Shown one piece after another: positions 18,160-27,191 of a DNA stretch of 64,000 nucleotides (within the stretch, counting starts at the first letter, position 1; each line of letters begins with the position of its first letter). The notes under the pieces are model-generated. The model did not search any database and had not been told where the DNA came from. It worked only from the letters and a program-made list of their open reading frames with translations. Position numbers and translations under genes: made by a program. Location of the stretch: contig JAWKNL010000016.1 of NCBI GenBank assembly GCA_041391725.1, positions 1 through 64,000 of the forward strand, in the 5' to 3' direction. The stretch is from JAGQVA01 sp041391725. Its GTDB lineage: Bacteria > Bacteroidota > Bacteroidia > J057.

Positions 18160-19138
18160 TTTTTGACAGTTCTCCGCGGATATGTTGAATCTCCTCCGTA
18201 CAATCCACCGATGTATGGAGGAGATTTGCTTTTTCCAGCAGCCGCTCCAGAAATTTTATGTACTCAGGTGAATCCGGATTCATCGGGCGATGCGCCATTT
18301 CCCTTTTTATTTTCTCTGCCTGTTCTGCCAGGGTACGCGTTTGTGCAGAAAAGCAGGCATCGGCAAACTTTTCCCAGATATAATCTTCTGCCACATCTGA
18401 CGGGTGAATCATATCCGCACCATAAAACCGGTAATCGCGCAGGTCATCGCTCATAATCTCATAAGCAGGGAAATAATGCACATTCTCCAATGCCTGTACA
18501 AGCTGGTGGCACACCAGCCGGAGGGTAGCCTTGCTCACCGAGTTGAGGGACAACCCTTCTTTGATATGCCTCACCGGGCTGACCGTCATCAATACCCTGA
18601 TATGCGGGTTTTGGGCAAACAACAACCTGAAAAAAGATAAAAACGAATCCAGTATCACAGCAGGTGAAAGCAGGTCTTTGGTAAATCTTTCGGAAGGATA
18701 TTTGTGGCAGTTGGCGACGATTTCGCCCGACTCCTTTTCCCTGAATACCCATGCCGTTCCCAGCGTAACAAACAACCAGCCTGCCTGCCGGAGGTATTGC
18801 CCGGTTTCCTCAAATGCCTGATTTACCCCGGCCTCCATCATTGCCCTGTCGGGGTGATTAAAGCGGCTGTGGAGGTGAAAGGAATGATAGGCGTGAAGAT
18901 GGGGCGCAAACTCAATTCGCGTCTCTGTACGGCCTTCCAACGCCATGCGAAGCCCTTCTGTGAGCGATACGGGGTTATAAATAATTCCTAGCGGGTTGAC
19001 CTTCACCGGGAATTTTCGCGCCTCCAGGCGCAAACCCATACGGTCGGCAAAACAGGAGCCGCAGGCCAGCACCGGCGTCGCGTAGGAAACCGGATGGCTC
19101 AGCGGAGGAATAGATATTTCGGTACGAAAGTGTTTCAT
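18149..19138 (-). CDS. GSCFA domain protein
   Basis: 329 residues from ATG 19138 (MKHFRTEISIPPL); the ATG at 19168 would add ten residues without family support. The name-giving motif is present as ACGSCFADRMG near residue 26, followed by NPLGIIYNP, LFVTLGTAWVF, TVSPVRHIKEG and FYGADMIHPSDVA, the full set of blocks of GSCFA proteins, which are SGNH-hydrolase-like. The HPSD block would supply the catalytic His/Asp pair. Function in the cell is not established. It overlaps convergently with the preceding T9SS gene by 11 bp. Confidence 0.9.
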   Translation of the reverse strand: MKHFRTEISIPPLSHPVSYATPVLACGSCFADRMGLRLEARKFPVKVNPLGIIYNPVSLTEGLRMALEGRTETRIEFAPHLHAYHSFHLHSRFNHPDRAMMEAGVNQAFEETGQYLRQAGWLFVTLGTAWVFREKESGEIVANCHKYPSERFTKDLLSPAVILDSFLSFFRLLFAQNPHIRVLMTVSPVRHIKEGLSLNSVSKATLRLVCHQLVQALENVHYFPAYEIMSDDLRDYRFYGADMIHPSDVAEDYIWEKFADACFSAQTRTLAEQAEKIKREMAHRPMNPDSPEYIKFLERLLEKANLLHTSVDCTEEIQHIRGELSKIRG

Positions 19139-19217
19139 GCAACCCTTTTGGTTTTTCATATATCTCAATCCAAGGGAAATACGTAAAATTCTATAATTAT
19201 CTTATTATCTTTACTCT

Positions 19218-19895
19218 ATGAGCATACGAAAAATAATCCTCCCCTTTCTGCTGATTTTGCCCGTTCTGCTGTCAGCTCAAAGCACCAATCCCAATATCCT
19301 TCAGATATCAGGTATGATCATCAGTAAGACGACCAGTGAACCGGTGCCCTACGTGAAAGTGCAGATTAACCACACCAGAAACGGAGCCATGAGCAATTCG
19401 GAAGGGTTTTACAGTATTCCCGTCGGCCTGGGCGATACCCTGTATTTTACCCATATCGGGTTTCATGACAGCAAGCTCATCGTGCGCGATTATATGGAAT
19501 CCTACAAAGGCGACAAAAGCCAGTATATTTATGTAGTCAACTATTTGCTCGAAGACGAATATTACCTCGAACCTGTCAATATTTTCCCCTACGATACACC
19601 TGAAGAACTTCGCACGGCAGTGATCAATATGGATATTCTCGACAACTCGCTGGATCAGATCGCCCGGGAAAACCTCGACCCCAGAACCCTTCACGCCATC
19701 ATGGAAACCCTTCCGATTGATGGCGGCGAAAGACTGATGGTGGCACGCCAGATGTATTACGACTATTATCAGCAAAAAAACCTGCTTCCCACCGCTTCTA
19801 TCGACCCCATCACAGCCACACGGCTGCTGCAATATATCGTACAACAGTCCCAGAAACGAAAAAATAAAGACCTGAACTACTGGGAAAACGAGTGA
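19218..19895 (+). CDS. Exported CarboxypepD_reg-like domain protein
   Basis: 225 residues with a signal peptide (IILPFLLILPVLLSAQS). Residues about 30-105 form a carboxypeptidase-regulatory-like beta-sandwich, seen in SGMIISKTTSEPVPYVKVQI, SNSEGFYSIPV and LYFTHIGFHDSKLIV, the pattern found at the N-terminus of many Bacteroidota outer-membrane proteins. Here it is not followed by a TonB receptor barrel, only by a charged helical tail (RTAVINMDILDNSLDQIA). Possibly a periplasmic accessory protein. The next gene starts shortly after the stop, suggesting co-transcription. Confidence 0.75.
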   Translation: MSIRKIILPFLLILPVLLSAQSTNPNILQISGMIISKTTSEPVPYVKVQINHTRNGAMSNSEGFYSIPVGLGDTLYFTHIGFHDSKLIVRDYMESYKGDKSQYIYVVNYLLEDEYYLEPVNIFPYDTPEELRTAVINMDILDNSLDQIARENLDPRTLHAIMETLPIDGGERLMVARQMYYDYYQQKNLLPTASIDPITATRLLQYIVQQSQKRKNKDLNYWENE

Positions 19896-19948
19896 TTTTG
19901 GTCATGTTTTTGCAGTTCCCCCGACTTATGAGGGAAATTGTATCAATC

Positions 19949-20404
19949 ATGAACCCCCTGCTTTTTGTATTTCTATCTTTTGCCTTTCACCTGCACCGGT
20001 TTCCCGGGTCAGTAAGTCAGCAAGTGCCCGAATACCTTTCTGCGGAAGAAAGGCAATCAATCATCCGCACCGCAGAAGAATTTTACCTCCGCATTCCCAG
20101 CCAGATAGGTACACCCGGAATGGCGGAAGACTCCCCGGAAGAGTTCGCTGCTTTCTCTGCCCTCCTGCTGGTAGAAAAAGACCTGCTGAAATCTCTTTCC
20201 CGCCAGATCCACCGCTCCCCCCAGGAGTGGGACTACCTCCTGAGACGTCTGGCCGATACCACAGATGAAATCAGGCTGCTTCTGATTCGTTTTTCTCCCC
20301 AAACTACCTATTGCAGGCAGTCGGTCGATACGCGCCCTGCCAATACCTGTGAAAGTATCTGGTCTGCGCTCGACTGTATTCTCGGTTACTGCCTCACCGA
20401 TTGA
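19949..20404 (+). CDS. Small exported protein of unknown function
   Basis: 151 residues from ATG 19949 (MNPLLFVFLSFAFHLH), which gives a signal peptide; ATG 19928 would add seven residues and cannot be excluded. The mature part is helical and charged (YLSAEERQSIIRTAEEFYLRI, split by position) and ends with a Cys-rich tail (CRQSVDTRPANTCES, ALDCILGYC). I do not recognise a family. It follows the CarboxypepD_reg-like gene by about 50 bp, and its 3' end overlaps the convergent gene by 19 bp. Confidence 0.5.
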   Translation: MNPLLFVFLSFAFHLHRFPGSVSQQVPEYLSAEERQSIIRTAEEFYLRIPSQIGTPGMAEDSPEEFAAFSALLLVEKDLLKSLSRQIHRSPQEWDYLLRRLADTTDEIRLLLIRFSPQTTYCRQSVDTRPANTCESIWSALDCILGYCLTD

Positions 20405-21537
20405 TTGGCCACAAACCGGTCGGTCAGTGCCTTCTCCTGCTCATTGAGCTGCTCGTAGATTTTTGGGAAATAGGGCTCATCCACAAAAAAACGGATGATA
20501 CCCGGATCGCCGATATTGATATTGCGGCTCCTGAGTATGTTGAGCATCATGGGTATCCAGCTAAATTCATGGTACAGCGGCTCCACCACCATGATGGGCT
20601 GGCTCCCCGTCGAAGGTGTGATATATACCGGCTCAGGATCGCTTTTGGGGAAAAATGTGGTGGCAGTTACCGCTGAAGGATTGGCCGTCTTTTCAGCACT
20701 CACCTGAAAAGTAACTTTTTTCTCCTCAAGCCTGCCGGATTCAGTTTTGGCAACAAACTGGATAGACTCCACAAACATTTTCTGCAGGAACACCTTAAAT
20801 GCCACCACATTCTGGTCGTATTGTTCTCCCGTAGCATAAAATACCGGGCGGTTCACATCTTCGACAAATACCGTTCCCCCGGCATCAAGATACCAGCCCC
20901 GGAGAATCTGCTCATCCAGCCGGATGCGAAGCGGGGTGCGGTACTTTCTGACCAGCATTTCTTCGTAGCTGGAGACAGACAGTGAGTTAGAGAAATCACG
21001 TTCTTCCAGCCAGTCAGAATAAAAATCCACACTATGGGTTTTTCTGTCATATTTACCATGACGAAGGAGAATATGCCGGAGAAATACCTTATCAAAAGGC
21101 TCCATATTTTTGCGGGCGAGATTCCTGTCCACAAATTCGACAAAATCGGGCGTAGCGTTCTGGTTGCTGAGGAGAATGATTTTTTCAAAAATCTCGGTCA
21201 ATGCCTCATCCAGCGGCCCAACCCTATCCAGTTGACCTTCCCCCTTATTGAGGTGAAAAACCTGATTCCGCCAGGTGCGGAGCAGACAGTGTGTCTGAAA
21301 AAACGTGATATTACCCAGTTCGCCAAAACTCAACTTCAGCGAATGCTCAGTGCCCGAGTACCTGCCTTTCATTTCGGCATAGGCAGCAAGCCGGAAAAGA
21401 TTATCGGAAGAAATCGAATAAGAATGCAGAAAGGTACCAATCAATTCTTCCCAGGAACCCTTCGGAGAAGAATTCTGAGAAAAAAGTATCAAAGACAGGA
21501 ATAACAAGGAGGAAAAAATGCCTGTTTTTCGCCACAT
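20386..21537 (-). CDS. Exported protein of unknown function
   Basis: 383 residues with a signal peptide (IFSSLLFLSLILFSQ). The body alternates helical and beta-rich parts: SWEELIGTFLHSY, YAEMKGRYSGTEHSLKLSFGELGN (split by position), then RIRLDEQILRGWYLDAGGTVFVEDVNRPVFYATG, which may be a small beta-barrel-like region. No catalytic or binding motif is recognised. It is divergent from adk, with about 180 bp holding the adk promoter between them. It is convergent with the preceding small gene. Confidence 0.6.
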   Translation of the reverse strand: MWRKTGIFSSLLFLSLILFSQNSSPKGSWEELIGTFLHSYSISSDNLFRLAAYAEMKGRYSGTEHSLKLSFGELGNITFFQTHCLLRTWRNQVFHLNKGEGQLDRVGPLDEALTEIFEKIILLSNQNATPDFVEFVDRNLARKNMEPFDKVFLRHILLRHGKYDRKTHSVDFYSDWLEERDFSNSLSVSSYEEMLVRKYRTPLRIRLDEQILRGWYLDAGGTVFVEDVNRPVFYATGEQYDQNVVAFKVFLQKMFVESIQFVAKTESGRLEEKKVTFQVSAEKTANPSAVTATTFFPKSDPEPVYITPSTGSQPIMVVEPLYHEFSWIPMMLNILRSRNINIGDPGIIRFFVDEPYFPKIYEQLNEQEKALTDRFVANQSVRQ

Positions 21538-21644
21538 AAACTAAGCCTGTTGCACCGGAATGATCCCGGTATTATTATACTAAAAAAAGCTGCTTCGCAA
21601 TTATTTTCCAACCCGAAATTGAGGGGGATATAACACAAAAATCA

Positions 21645-21675
21645 TTTCGATACCGATAGATTATGCGTATGTTTG
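21645..21675 (+). promoter_or_regulatory. Bacteroidota-type promoter for adk-obgE
   Basis: A -7 box TATGTTTG (21668-21675) matches the TAnnTTTG consensus of Bacteroidota sigma-A promoters, with TTTC (21645-21648) as a -33 box at exactly 19 bp spacing. The predicted transcript start near 21682 leaves a 37-nt leader to ATG 21719 but only 7 nt to ATG 21689, supporting the later adk start. Confidence 0.6.
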
Positions 21676-21718
21676 CTTTCTGTTTTAAATGAGTAATCAC
21701 CCATTCATTACAATTCTC

Positions 21719-22285
21719 ATGCTAAATCTCGTCTTATTTGGCCCTCCGGGCGCTGGAAAAGGAACTCAGTCAGCAAAAATCATCGACAACTTCGGGCTTA
21801 CCCATCTTTCCACGGGCGATATGCTCCGTGCAGAGCTAAGTTCAGGCTCAGAACTGGGCCAGCGGGTGAAAGCGATCATGGATGCAGGCCAGTTGGTGAG
21901 TGACGAAATTGTAATCGAACTCATCCGCAAAAGACTAAGCCCCGATGCCAAGGGCTTTATATTTGACGGATTTCCCCGCACAGTGGCACAGGCAGAAGCC
22001 CTCGACCGGCTGATGTCCGAAAACAATATCTCCATTCAGTGCATGGTAAGCCTGATTGTGCCTGAGGAAGAACTGGTGACCCGCCTGGTCAAACGCGGAA
22101 TTGACAGCGGCAGGTCAGACGACAACGAAGAAACCATCCGGAAAAGGATCACCGAATATTATCAGAAAACGCTGCCGGTAGCAAACTACTATGGTGGGCA
22201 GGGTAAACTGACAGAAATTGACGGTGTAGGAGAAATTGATGAAATTGGCGATAAAATACATCAGGTGCTCCGGCAACATGCCTGA
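21719..22285 (+). CDS. adk: Adenylate kinase
   Basis: 188 residues, catalysing ATP + AMP = 2 ADP in the cytoplasm. The P-loop is LFGPPGAGKGTQS at residues about 6-18; the AMP-binding part has HLSTGDMLRAEL, DEIVIELI and FIFDGFPRTVAQA; the LID region is short (KRGIDSGRSDDNEETI), the form without a zinc-binding insertion, as expected for Bacteroidota. ATG 21719 (MLNLVLFGPPG) is the conserved start; ATG 21689 would add ten residues unlike other adenylate kinases. It is the first gene of a run adk-obgE-M16-M16, with 9 bp to obgE, and has a recognisable promoter at 21645-21675. Confidence 0.97.
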   Translation: MLNLVLFGPPGAGKGTQSAKIIDNFGLTHLSTGDMLRAELSSGSELGQRVKAIMDAGQLVSDEIVIELIRKRLSPDAKGFIFDGFPRTVAQAEALDRLMSENNISIQCMVSLIVPEEELVTRLVKRGIDSGRSDDNEETIRKRITEYYQKTLPVANYYGGQGKLTEIDGVGEIDEIGDKIHQVLRQHA

Positions 22286-22294
22286 TAGCGGCAT

Positions 22295-23287
22295 ATGCAG
22301 ACACAGTTTGTAGATCACGTAAGAATCTATTTTTCCAGCGGAAAAGGCGGCGACGGGGCAGTGTCCTGGCGAAGGGAAAAATTTGTACCCAAAGGTGGCC
22401 CCGACGGGGGCGACGGAGGCAGAGGCGGCCATATCATTCTCAGAGGGAATGCCCAGTTGTGGACATTGCTTGACCTCCGGTACAGGAAATTTATCAAAGC
22501 AGAACCCGGCCAAAACGGGGCGGGCAGGTGCAAAACCGGCAAAGACGGGAAAAACGAAGTCCTGGAAGTACCGCTGGGAACCGTCGTCACCGATGCCGAA
22601 ACCGGAGCGTTGATCGGTGAAGTCGTCAGCGACGGCGAAGAACTCCTCCTGCTGGAAGGAGGCCACGGCGGTAAAGGCAATTTTCAGTTTAAATCAGCTA
22701 CGCAGCAGGCGCCCGACTTTGCCACCAAAGGAGGGGAACCCCGTGAATTGACGGCTGTCATTGAACTAAAAATGCTCGCCGATGTAGGGCTCGTGGGTTT
22801 TCCCAATGCAGGTAAATCCACCCTGCTTTCCGTCCTCAGCGAGGCAAAACCCAAAATCGCCGATTATGCTTTTACCACGCTTGTTCCCAATCTCGGTATT
22901 GTCCGTTATCGCGGCCATCAGTCTTTTGTCATGGCCGATATACCCGGTATTATCGAAGGTGCGCACGCCGGCAAAGGACTTGGAACGCATTTTCTCCGCC
23001 ATATCGAGCGAAACAGTGTGCTGTTGTTTATGATTCCCGTTGACTCCGCTGATATCCGGAAAGAATACGAAATCCTGCTCCGGGAACTTGAACTCTACAA
23101 CCCTCACCTGCTGGACACACCGCGGCTGATTGCCCTGACAAAAAGTGACATGGTTGACGCAGAGCTCGAAGAAGAAATTGCCGCCCAACTTGGCGGGCTC
23201 AGTTTCGTATTCATATCTTCGATCACCCAAAAAGGCATCACAGCACTAAAAGACAGGCTGTGGAAGTTGTTGCATTCATCCGACTGA
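22295..23287 (+). CDS. obgE: GTPase Obg
   Basis: 330 residues, an essential-type GTPase linked to ribosome assembly and stress. The Gly-rich Obg domain covers residues 1-160 (VRIYFSSGKGGDG, GPDGGDGGRGG, GGHGGKGN). The G domain has the P-loop GFPNAGKST, the switch block TTLVPNLGI, DIPGIIEGAHAGKGLG and TKSD. A short C-terminal end follows, so no extended OCT domain is present; this fits the shorter Bacteroidota forms. ATG 22295 lies 9 bp after adk. The downstream M16 gene starts 16 bp later, so all four genes are probably one transcript. Confidence 0.97.
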   Translation: MQTQFVDHVRIYFSSGKGGDGAVSWRREKFVPKGGPDGGDGGRGGHIILRGNAQLWTLLDLRYRKFIKAEPGQNGAGRCKTGKDGKNEVLEVPLGTVVTDAETGALIGEVVSDGEELLLLEGGHGGKGNFQFKSATQQAPDFATKGGEPRELTAVIELKMLADVGLVGFPNAGKSTLLSVLSEAKPKIADYAFTTLVPNLGIVRYRGHQSFVMADIPGIIEGAHAGKGLGTHFLRHIERNSVLLFMIPVDSADIRKEYEILLRELELYNPHLLDTPRLIALTKSDMVDAELEEEIAAQLGGLSFVFISSITQKGITALKDRLWKLLHSSD

Positions 23288-23303
23288 CCTCAACATAACG
23301 ATT

Positions 23304-24539
23304 ATGCTGAAAATTCAATATCAGACTTTTCACCTTGACAATGGGCTGAAAATCATTATCCATGAAGATCACTCCATTCCCAAGGCTGTGGTGGACATTC
23401 TTTATCATGTAGGATCAAAGGACGAACAGCCGCACCGCACAGGATTCGCTCACCTGTTTGAGCACCTGATGTTTGAGGGAAGCAGACATATACCCCATTA
23501 CGATACCCCGCTTCAGCGGGTAGGCGGAGAAAATAACGCATTCACCACCCCGGATATCACCAATTATTATCTCAGTCTGCCTTCCAATCAGTTGGAAACG
23601 GCTTTCTGGCTGGAGTCAGACCGGATGCTCGAACTGGCATTCTCCCAGGAAAAACTCGACATTCAGAAAAGCGTAGTCATTGAGGAATACAAACAGCGAT
23701 ACCTCAATCAGCCCTACGGTGATGCACATCTGAAACTCCGTGCCCTTCATTTTCAGACCCACCCCTATCACTGGCCTACCATAGGAAAAGAAATCGCTCA
23801 CATCGAAGAAGCCACCCTTCAGGAAGTGAAAGACTTTTTTTACGGATTTTATGCTCCCAACAACGCCACGATGGTTGTCGCCGGAGACGTAAACCCTGCC
23901 CAGGTCATGGAACTGGCTGAAAAATGGTTTGGCAACATCCCCTCCAGAAAGCTCAACAAACATCCGCTGCCAAAGGAGCCCGTGCAGACCGAAGGGAGAA
24001 CGATGACCTTACATGCCGATGTGCCCTATCCCGCAGTCTATAAAATGTACCATATTCCCGCATACACCGATTTGGAGTATTATGTGGCAGACATACTCAC
24101 AGACCTGCTTTCCAACGGAAAAAGCGGGCTGCTCTATCAGCACATGGTAAAGGAAAAACAGGTTGCTCCTCAGGTAAGTGCGTTTTCCTGGGGGCTCCAC
24201 GATCCGGGAACCATTTCTGTCGATGGGAGAATTGCCGGAGGAAAAAGCATAGAGGAGTACGAAAGTGCGCTGGAGGAAACCATAAATATGCTTCAGGATC
24301 TCACAGAGGCAGATCTGGAAAGAATCAAAAGCAAGCTGGAAGCCTCCTTTATCATGCAGAAAACAACGATTCTCAACAAAGCCATGGGCCTTGCCATGTG
24401 TGATTCGCTGGGCGATCCCAATCTCATCAATACCACGCCGGACATTTACCACAACATATCGCTGGAGCAGGTAAAATCTGCTGCCCGGCGCTATCTGGCT
24501 CCCGACAATTGTTCCACCCTGTATTATCTGCCTCAATAA
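23304..24539 (+). CDS. M16 family zinc peptidase, active-site subunit
   Basis: 411 residues of the insulinase-like M16 family. The inverted zinc motif is HLFEHLMFEGS (HxxEH, residues about 50-54) with the distal Glu in the VVIEEYKQRYLNQP region. The core blocks GGENNAFTTPDITNYYLSLP and GDVNPAQVMELAEKWFG are normal. M16 proteins of this size work as homodimers or with a second, non-catalytic subunit; the next gene (18 bp downstream) is just such a partner. Bacteroidota pairs of this type are generally considered to be peptide-degrading enzymes. No clear signal peptide is seen at the N-terminus. Confidence 0.9.
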   Translation: MLKIQYQTFHLDNGLKIIIHEDHSIPKAVVDILYHVGSKDEQPHRTGFAHLFEHLMFEGSRHIPHYDTPLQRVGGENNAFTTPDITNYYLSLPSNQLETAFWLESDRMLELAFSQEKLDIQKSVVIEEYKQRYLNQPYGDAHLKLRALHFQTHPYHWPTIGKEIAHIEEATLQEVKDFFYGFYAPNNATMVVAGDVNPAQVMELAEKWFGNIPSRKLNKHPLPKEPVQTEGRTMTLHADVPYPAVYKMYHIPAYTDLEYYVADILTDLLSNGKSGLLYQHMVKEKQVAPQVSAFSWGLHDPGTISVDGRIAGGKSIEEYESALEETINMLQDLTEADLERIKSKLEASFIMQKTTILNKAMGLAMCDSLGDPNLINTTPDIYHNISLEQVKSAARRYLAPDNCSTLYYLPQ

Positions 24540-24557
24540 CCCCCAAACTGTTGCCTC

Positions 24558-25847
24558 ATGTTGAACCGCACGACACCCCCGGTAGCACAACCCCTCAAAA
24601 GCGTATCACTTCCCTCATATCATCAGCATACCCTTTCCAACGGTATTCCCGTCTATGTCATGCCTTTCGGCACGCTGGACATTGTGGAGATACAGGCAGT
24701 ATTTAAGGCCGGACAGGCGTATCAGGCGAAAGCCGGGCTGGCGGGTTTTACCGCGCGGAATATGCCCGAAGGTACCCGTTCTTATTCCAGCCTCGCACTT
24801 GCCCAGACGCTCGACAGCTTTGGCGCATGGCTCAACCATGATGCCGATGATGAATGTGTATCGTTCTCCCTGGCAACCCTCACAAGGCATCTGCCCAATA
24901 CACTTCCGCTACTGAGTGAAGTGATCACCGCACCGCTTTTTCCCGAATCGGAATTTGACAAAATGAAAGAGCGGACCCTTCAGCAGATGCACGTAAATGC
25001 GCAGAAAACCAGTTTCATCGCCAGAAGGAATTTTGACGAGTTGCTGTTTGGAAAAGCCCATCCCTATGGAATGAATTTTGGCGAGGAAGAACTGGCACAA
25101 CTGACACTCCCGGAAATCATTCAATACCATCAGGATTATTTTTACCCCGGAAATTTTGCCCTGATTGCAACGGGCAGATTTGACGAAAATACAGTGATTG
25201 CCCAGCTCGAAGAAAACTTCGGCAAACTAACATTGCAGCCTGCCCTTTCAGAGACGTCCCGCGCTGCGGTGCCTGCGCCGGAGGCGCCTTCAGGGTTGTT
25301 TGTATTCGAAAAGAAAGGCATGCAGGCAACACTTCGTCTGGGATATCGCACATTTCCTTTCTCCCACCCCGACCACTATCCCATGCAGGTAGTCAACACG
25401 ATATTGGGCGGATATTTTGGTTCCCGCCTGATGAAAAAAATCAGGGAGGAAAAAGGCTACACCTACGGCATTTATTCCGGCTGGGCAGGCAACAAATACG
25501 ATGGCTATTTTGTGGTGCAGGGGGATGTAGGCAAAGAGTATATCAAACCTACGATCGAAGAGGTAAAATCGGAAATGTCGCGACTGATACAGGAAGGCGT
25601 TTCAGAAGATGAATTGCAACTGGTAAGAAACTACCTGCTGGGCAAAAGCATCAGCCAGCGGGAGACGCCGTTTCAGATGGGTGACCTGGTAAAATATTCT
25701 GTTTCACAGGGTATTTCTTTTGCAGAGCTGGATCGCAGATTTGAGGTTATCCAGCAGATAACCCCTGCGGAAGTGCAGCAACTGGCAGCGCGCTATCTTC
25801 GTCCCGACGGGATGCTGGAAGTCGTGGCCGGCGAAATGCCCGCTTAG
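24558..25847 (+). CDS. M16 family peptidase-like protein, non-catalytic subunit
   Basis: 429 residues of the M16 fold. The zinc motif is missing: the matching segment reads GLAGFTARNMPEGTRSYSS, without HxxEH. The C-terminal R/Y block typical of the partner subunit is kept (GGYFGSRLMKKIREEKGYTYGIYSG read in parts), which in M16 heterodimers helps form the substrate site. It follows the HxxEH-containing M16 gene by 18 bp, so the pair likely makes a heterodimer comparable in layout to mitochondrial processing peptidase. Its stop overlaps the convergent SH3/DPBB gene by 3-4 bp. Confidence 0.9.
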   Translation: MLNRTTPPVAQPLKSVSLPSYHQHTLSNGIPVYVMPFGTLDIVEIQAVFKAGQAYQAKAGLAGFTARNMPEGTRSYSSLALAQTLDSFGAWLNHDADDECVSFSLATLTRHLPNTLPLLSEVITAPLFPESEFDKMKERTLQQMHVNAQKTSFIARRNFDELLFGKAHPYGMNFGEEELAQLTLPEIIQYHQDYFYPGNFALIATGRFDENTVIAQLEENFGKLTLQPALSETSRAAVPAPEAPSGLFVFEKKGMQATLRLGYRTFPFSHPDHYPMQVVNTILGGYFGSRLMKKIREEKGYTYGIYSGWAGNKYDGYFVVQGDVGKEYIKPTIEEVKSEMSRLIQEGVSEDELQLVRNYLLGKSISQRETPFQMGDLVKYSVSQGISFAELDRRFEVIQQITPAEVQQLAARYLRPDGMLEVVAGEMPA

Positions 25848-27005
25848 AGACTTCCTCCTTTAGGATAGGAGATGGTCGCAGATGAGATATTTTTTGCCTG
25901 AGACTCTCCAAATACTTTTTTAATTACCTCCGGCCCGAGTCCGATAATATTGTTGTTGTCTTCTCTCAGGCGCGCGATGACTTCCAGTTGAACCGTATAA
26001 TCTGTTCCCGGAACCTGGAGCAGCACTTTGGTGCTTAATGGGAAGGGTTTTATGATAGGCGTAATAAATATCCTTCGCTTTTTTGTTTACTACTGGTTGA
26101 ATGGTTCCGGTTTCATATACGCGCTGGTAAGAACGGCCTGTCTGCATGTCTATTACATCTTTGATAACCATACCGGGCTGAGCCGCGTTGTCGCGGGAAA
26201 CACCGGGGGCCGGGGCGCTGGTTCCGTCATCGACGAAAATATCTTCGCCGCCCTGCCAGGCGTTTTGGGTGGAAGTGGAAGTTGCAGGGCGCGATAGCTG
26301 GTTCTGGCCGGATGTATAAGCTGGAGTAGCGGTGGTTGCCGTAGCGTAAGTATTGTTGATTGCACCATCGAGGATGCGGATCATGCCGGGGCTTAGCTGT
26401 CCGCGCGATTCACTGATTTTGCGGAGGGCGGTACGACGCTCAGAGGGATTGACAACCTCCATCGCTGAAGCCAGAAGGGCGGCTGTTTCTATATCGGAAT
26501 CTTCGACACTGATCCGGTTATAACCTTCGACCCAGCCGGTGCGGGCTTTATTCTGGCTGGTAAGCTGAATCCAGTTTTCCCGAAAATCACTGAGAATCGC
26601 AATTTCACCTGCGCCGAAGAAGTTGCCGGTGCGCGAGGAAATCGTCGCGGGTTTGTCATAAATCACGGCACTTTCCAATAAGACCACCACACCGCCATTG
26701 CGGACAACAAGCCCTTCGTCAATCCAGCCGGTATTTCCATCGCGGGTTTTCACCCATATATAGTTGTGATTTTCGCCTCTCACAAAAGCTTCTCTTCCCA
26801 GGTGCTGAAGTTCTTCGGTAAAAAGGATAGTTCCCAGTTGGCGGCTGCCTCTTCCGGGGTATTCCATGAGGGGAGCGGACTTCCATGCGCAGACAGAGTT
26901 TTCGCCTGCGTAGGTGTTTTCATAGAAAGTGCCATCCTGGCCCAGAACCGGGAGTGCAAAAAACAGGGAGAGCAGTAGGTTAAGAATCTGTTTGCTTAAG
27001 ACCAT
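25844..27005 (-). pseudogene. SH3/DPBB-domain exported protein, frameshifted near its C-terminus
   Basis: Paralogue of the gene at 27192-28256. Signal peptide (ILNLLLSLFFALPVLGQ), then two SH3-like modules (ENTYAGENSVCAWKSAPLMEYPG..., TGWIDEGLVV; TGWVEGYNRISVE), a low-complexity linker, and a DPBB/RlpA-like start IYYAYHKTLPIKH. There the frame is lost: the reading GSG... ends at 25920, whereas one base fewer in a CACC run near 26028 continues as KVLLQVPGTDYTVQLEVIARLRED to a stop at 25844, aligning with KIMIRIPDNQGYIELEIINRLRKD of the paralogue. The gene is thus one base off, either by mutation or by a sequence error. The family's role is probably in the cell envelope. Confidence 0.75.
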
Positions 27006-27191
27006 ATTGGTTATTCTCTGGTGTTTGCCGAAAAACCCGGCGTGGTTTATAAGGAAAACTAAAAATAAGATGTTTTAGTACCTAAAACAAAATATTTTTA
27101 CAATTATACCAAAAAATAACAAATTGAAAAATGCTGATTATGTTTAAATTATAACCATTTGCTTACACCAACACTTTCGGTATAAACCCTG
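27006..27191. other. Intergenic AT-rich stretch
   Basis: This lies between the two SH3/DPBB paralogues. It is AT-rich, with a short run of tandem A/T tracts; no gene, terminator or repeat is recognised. Confidence 0.4.
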
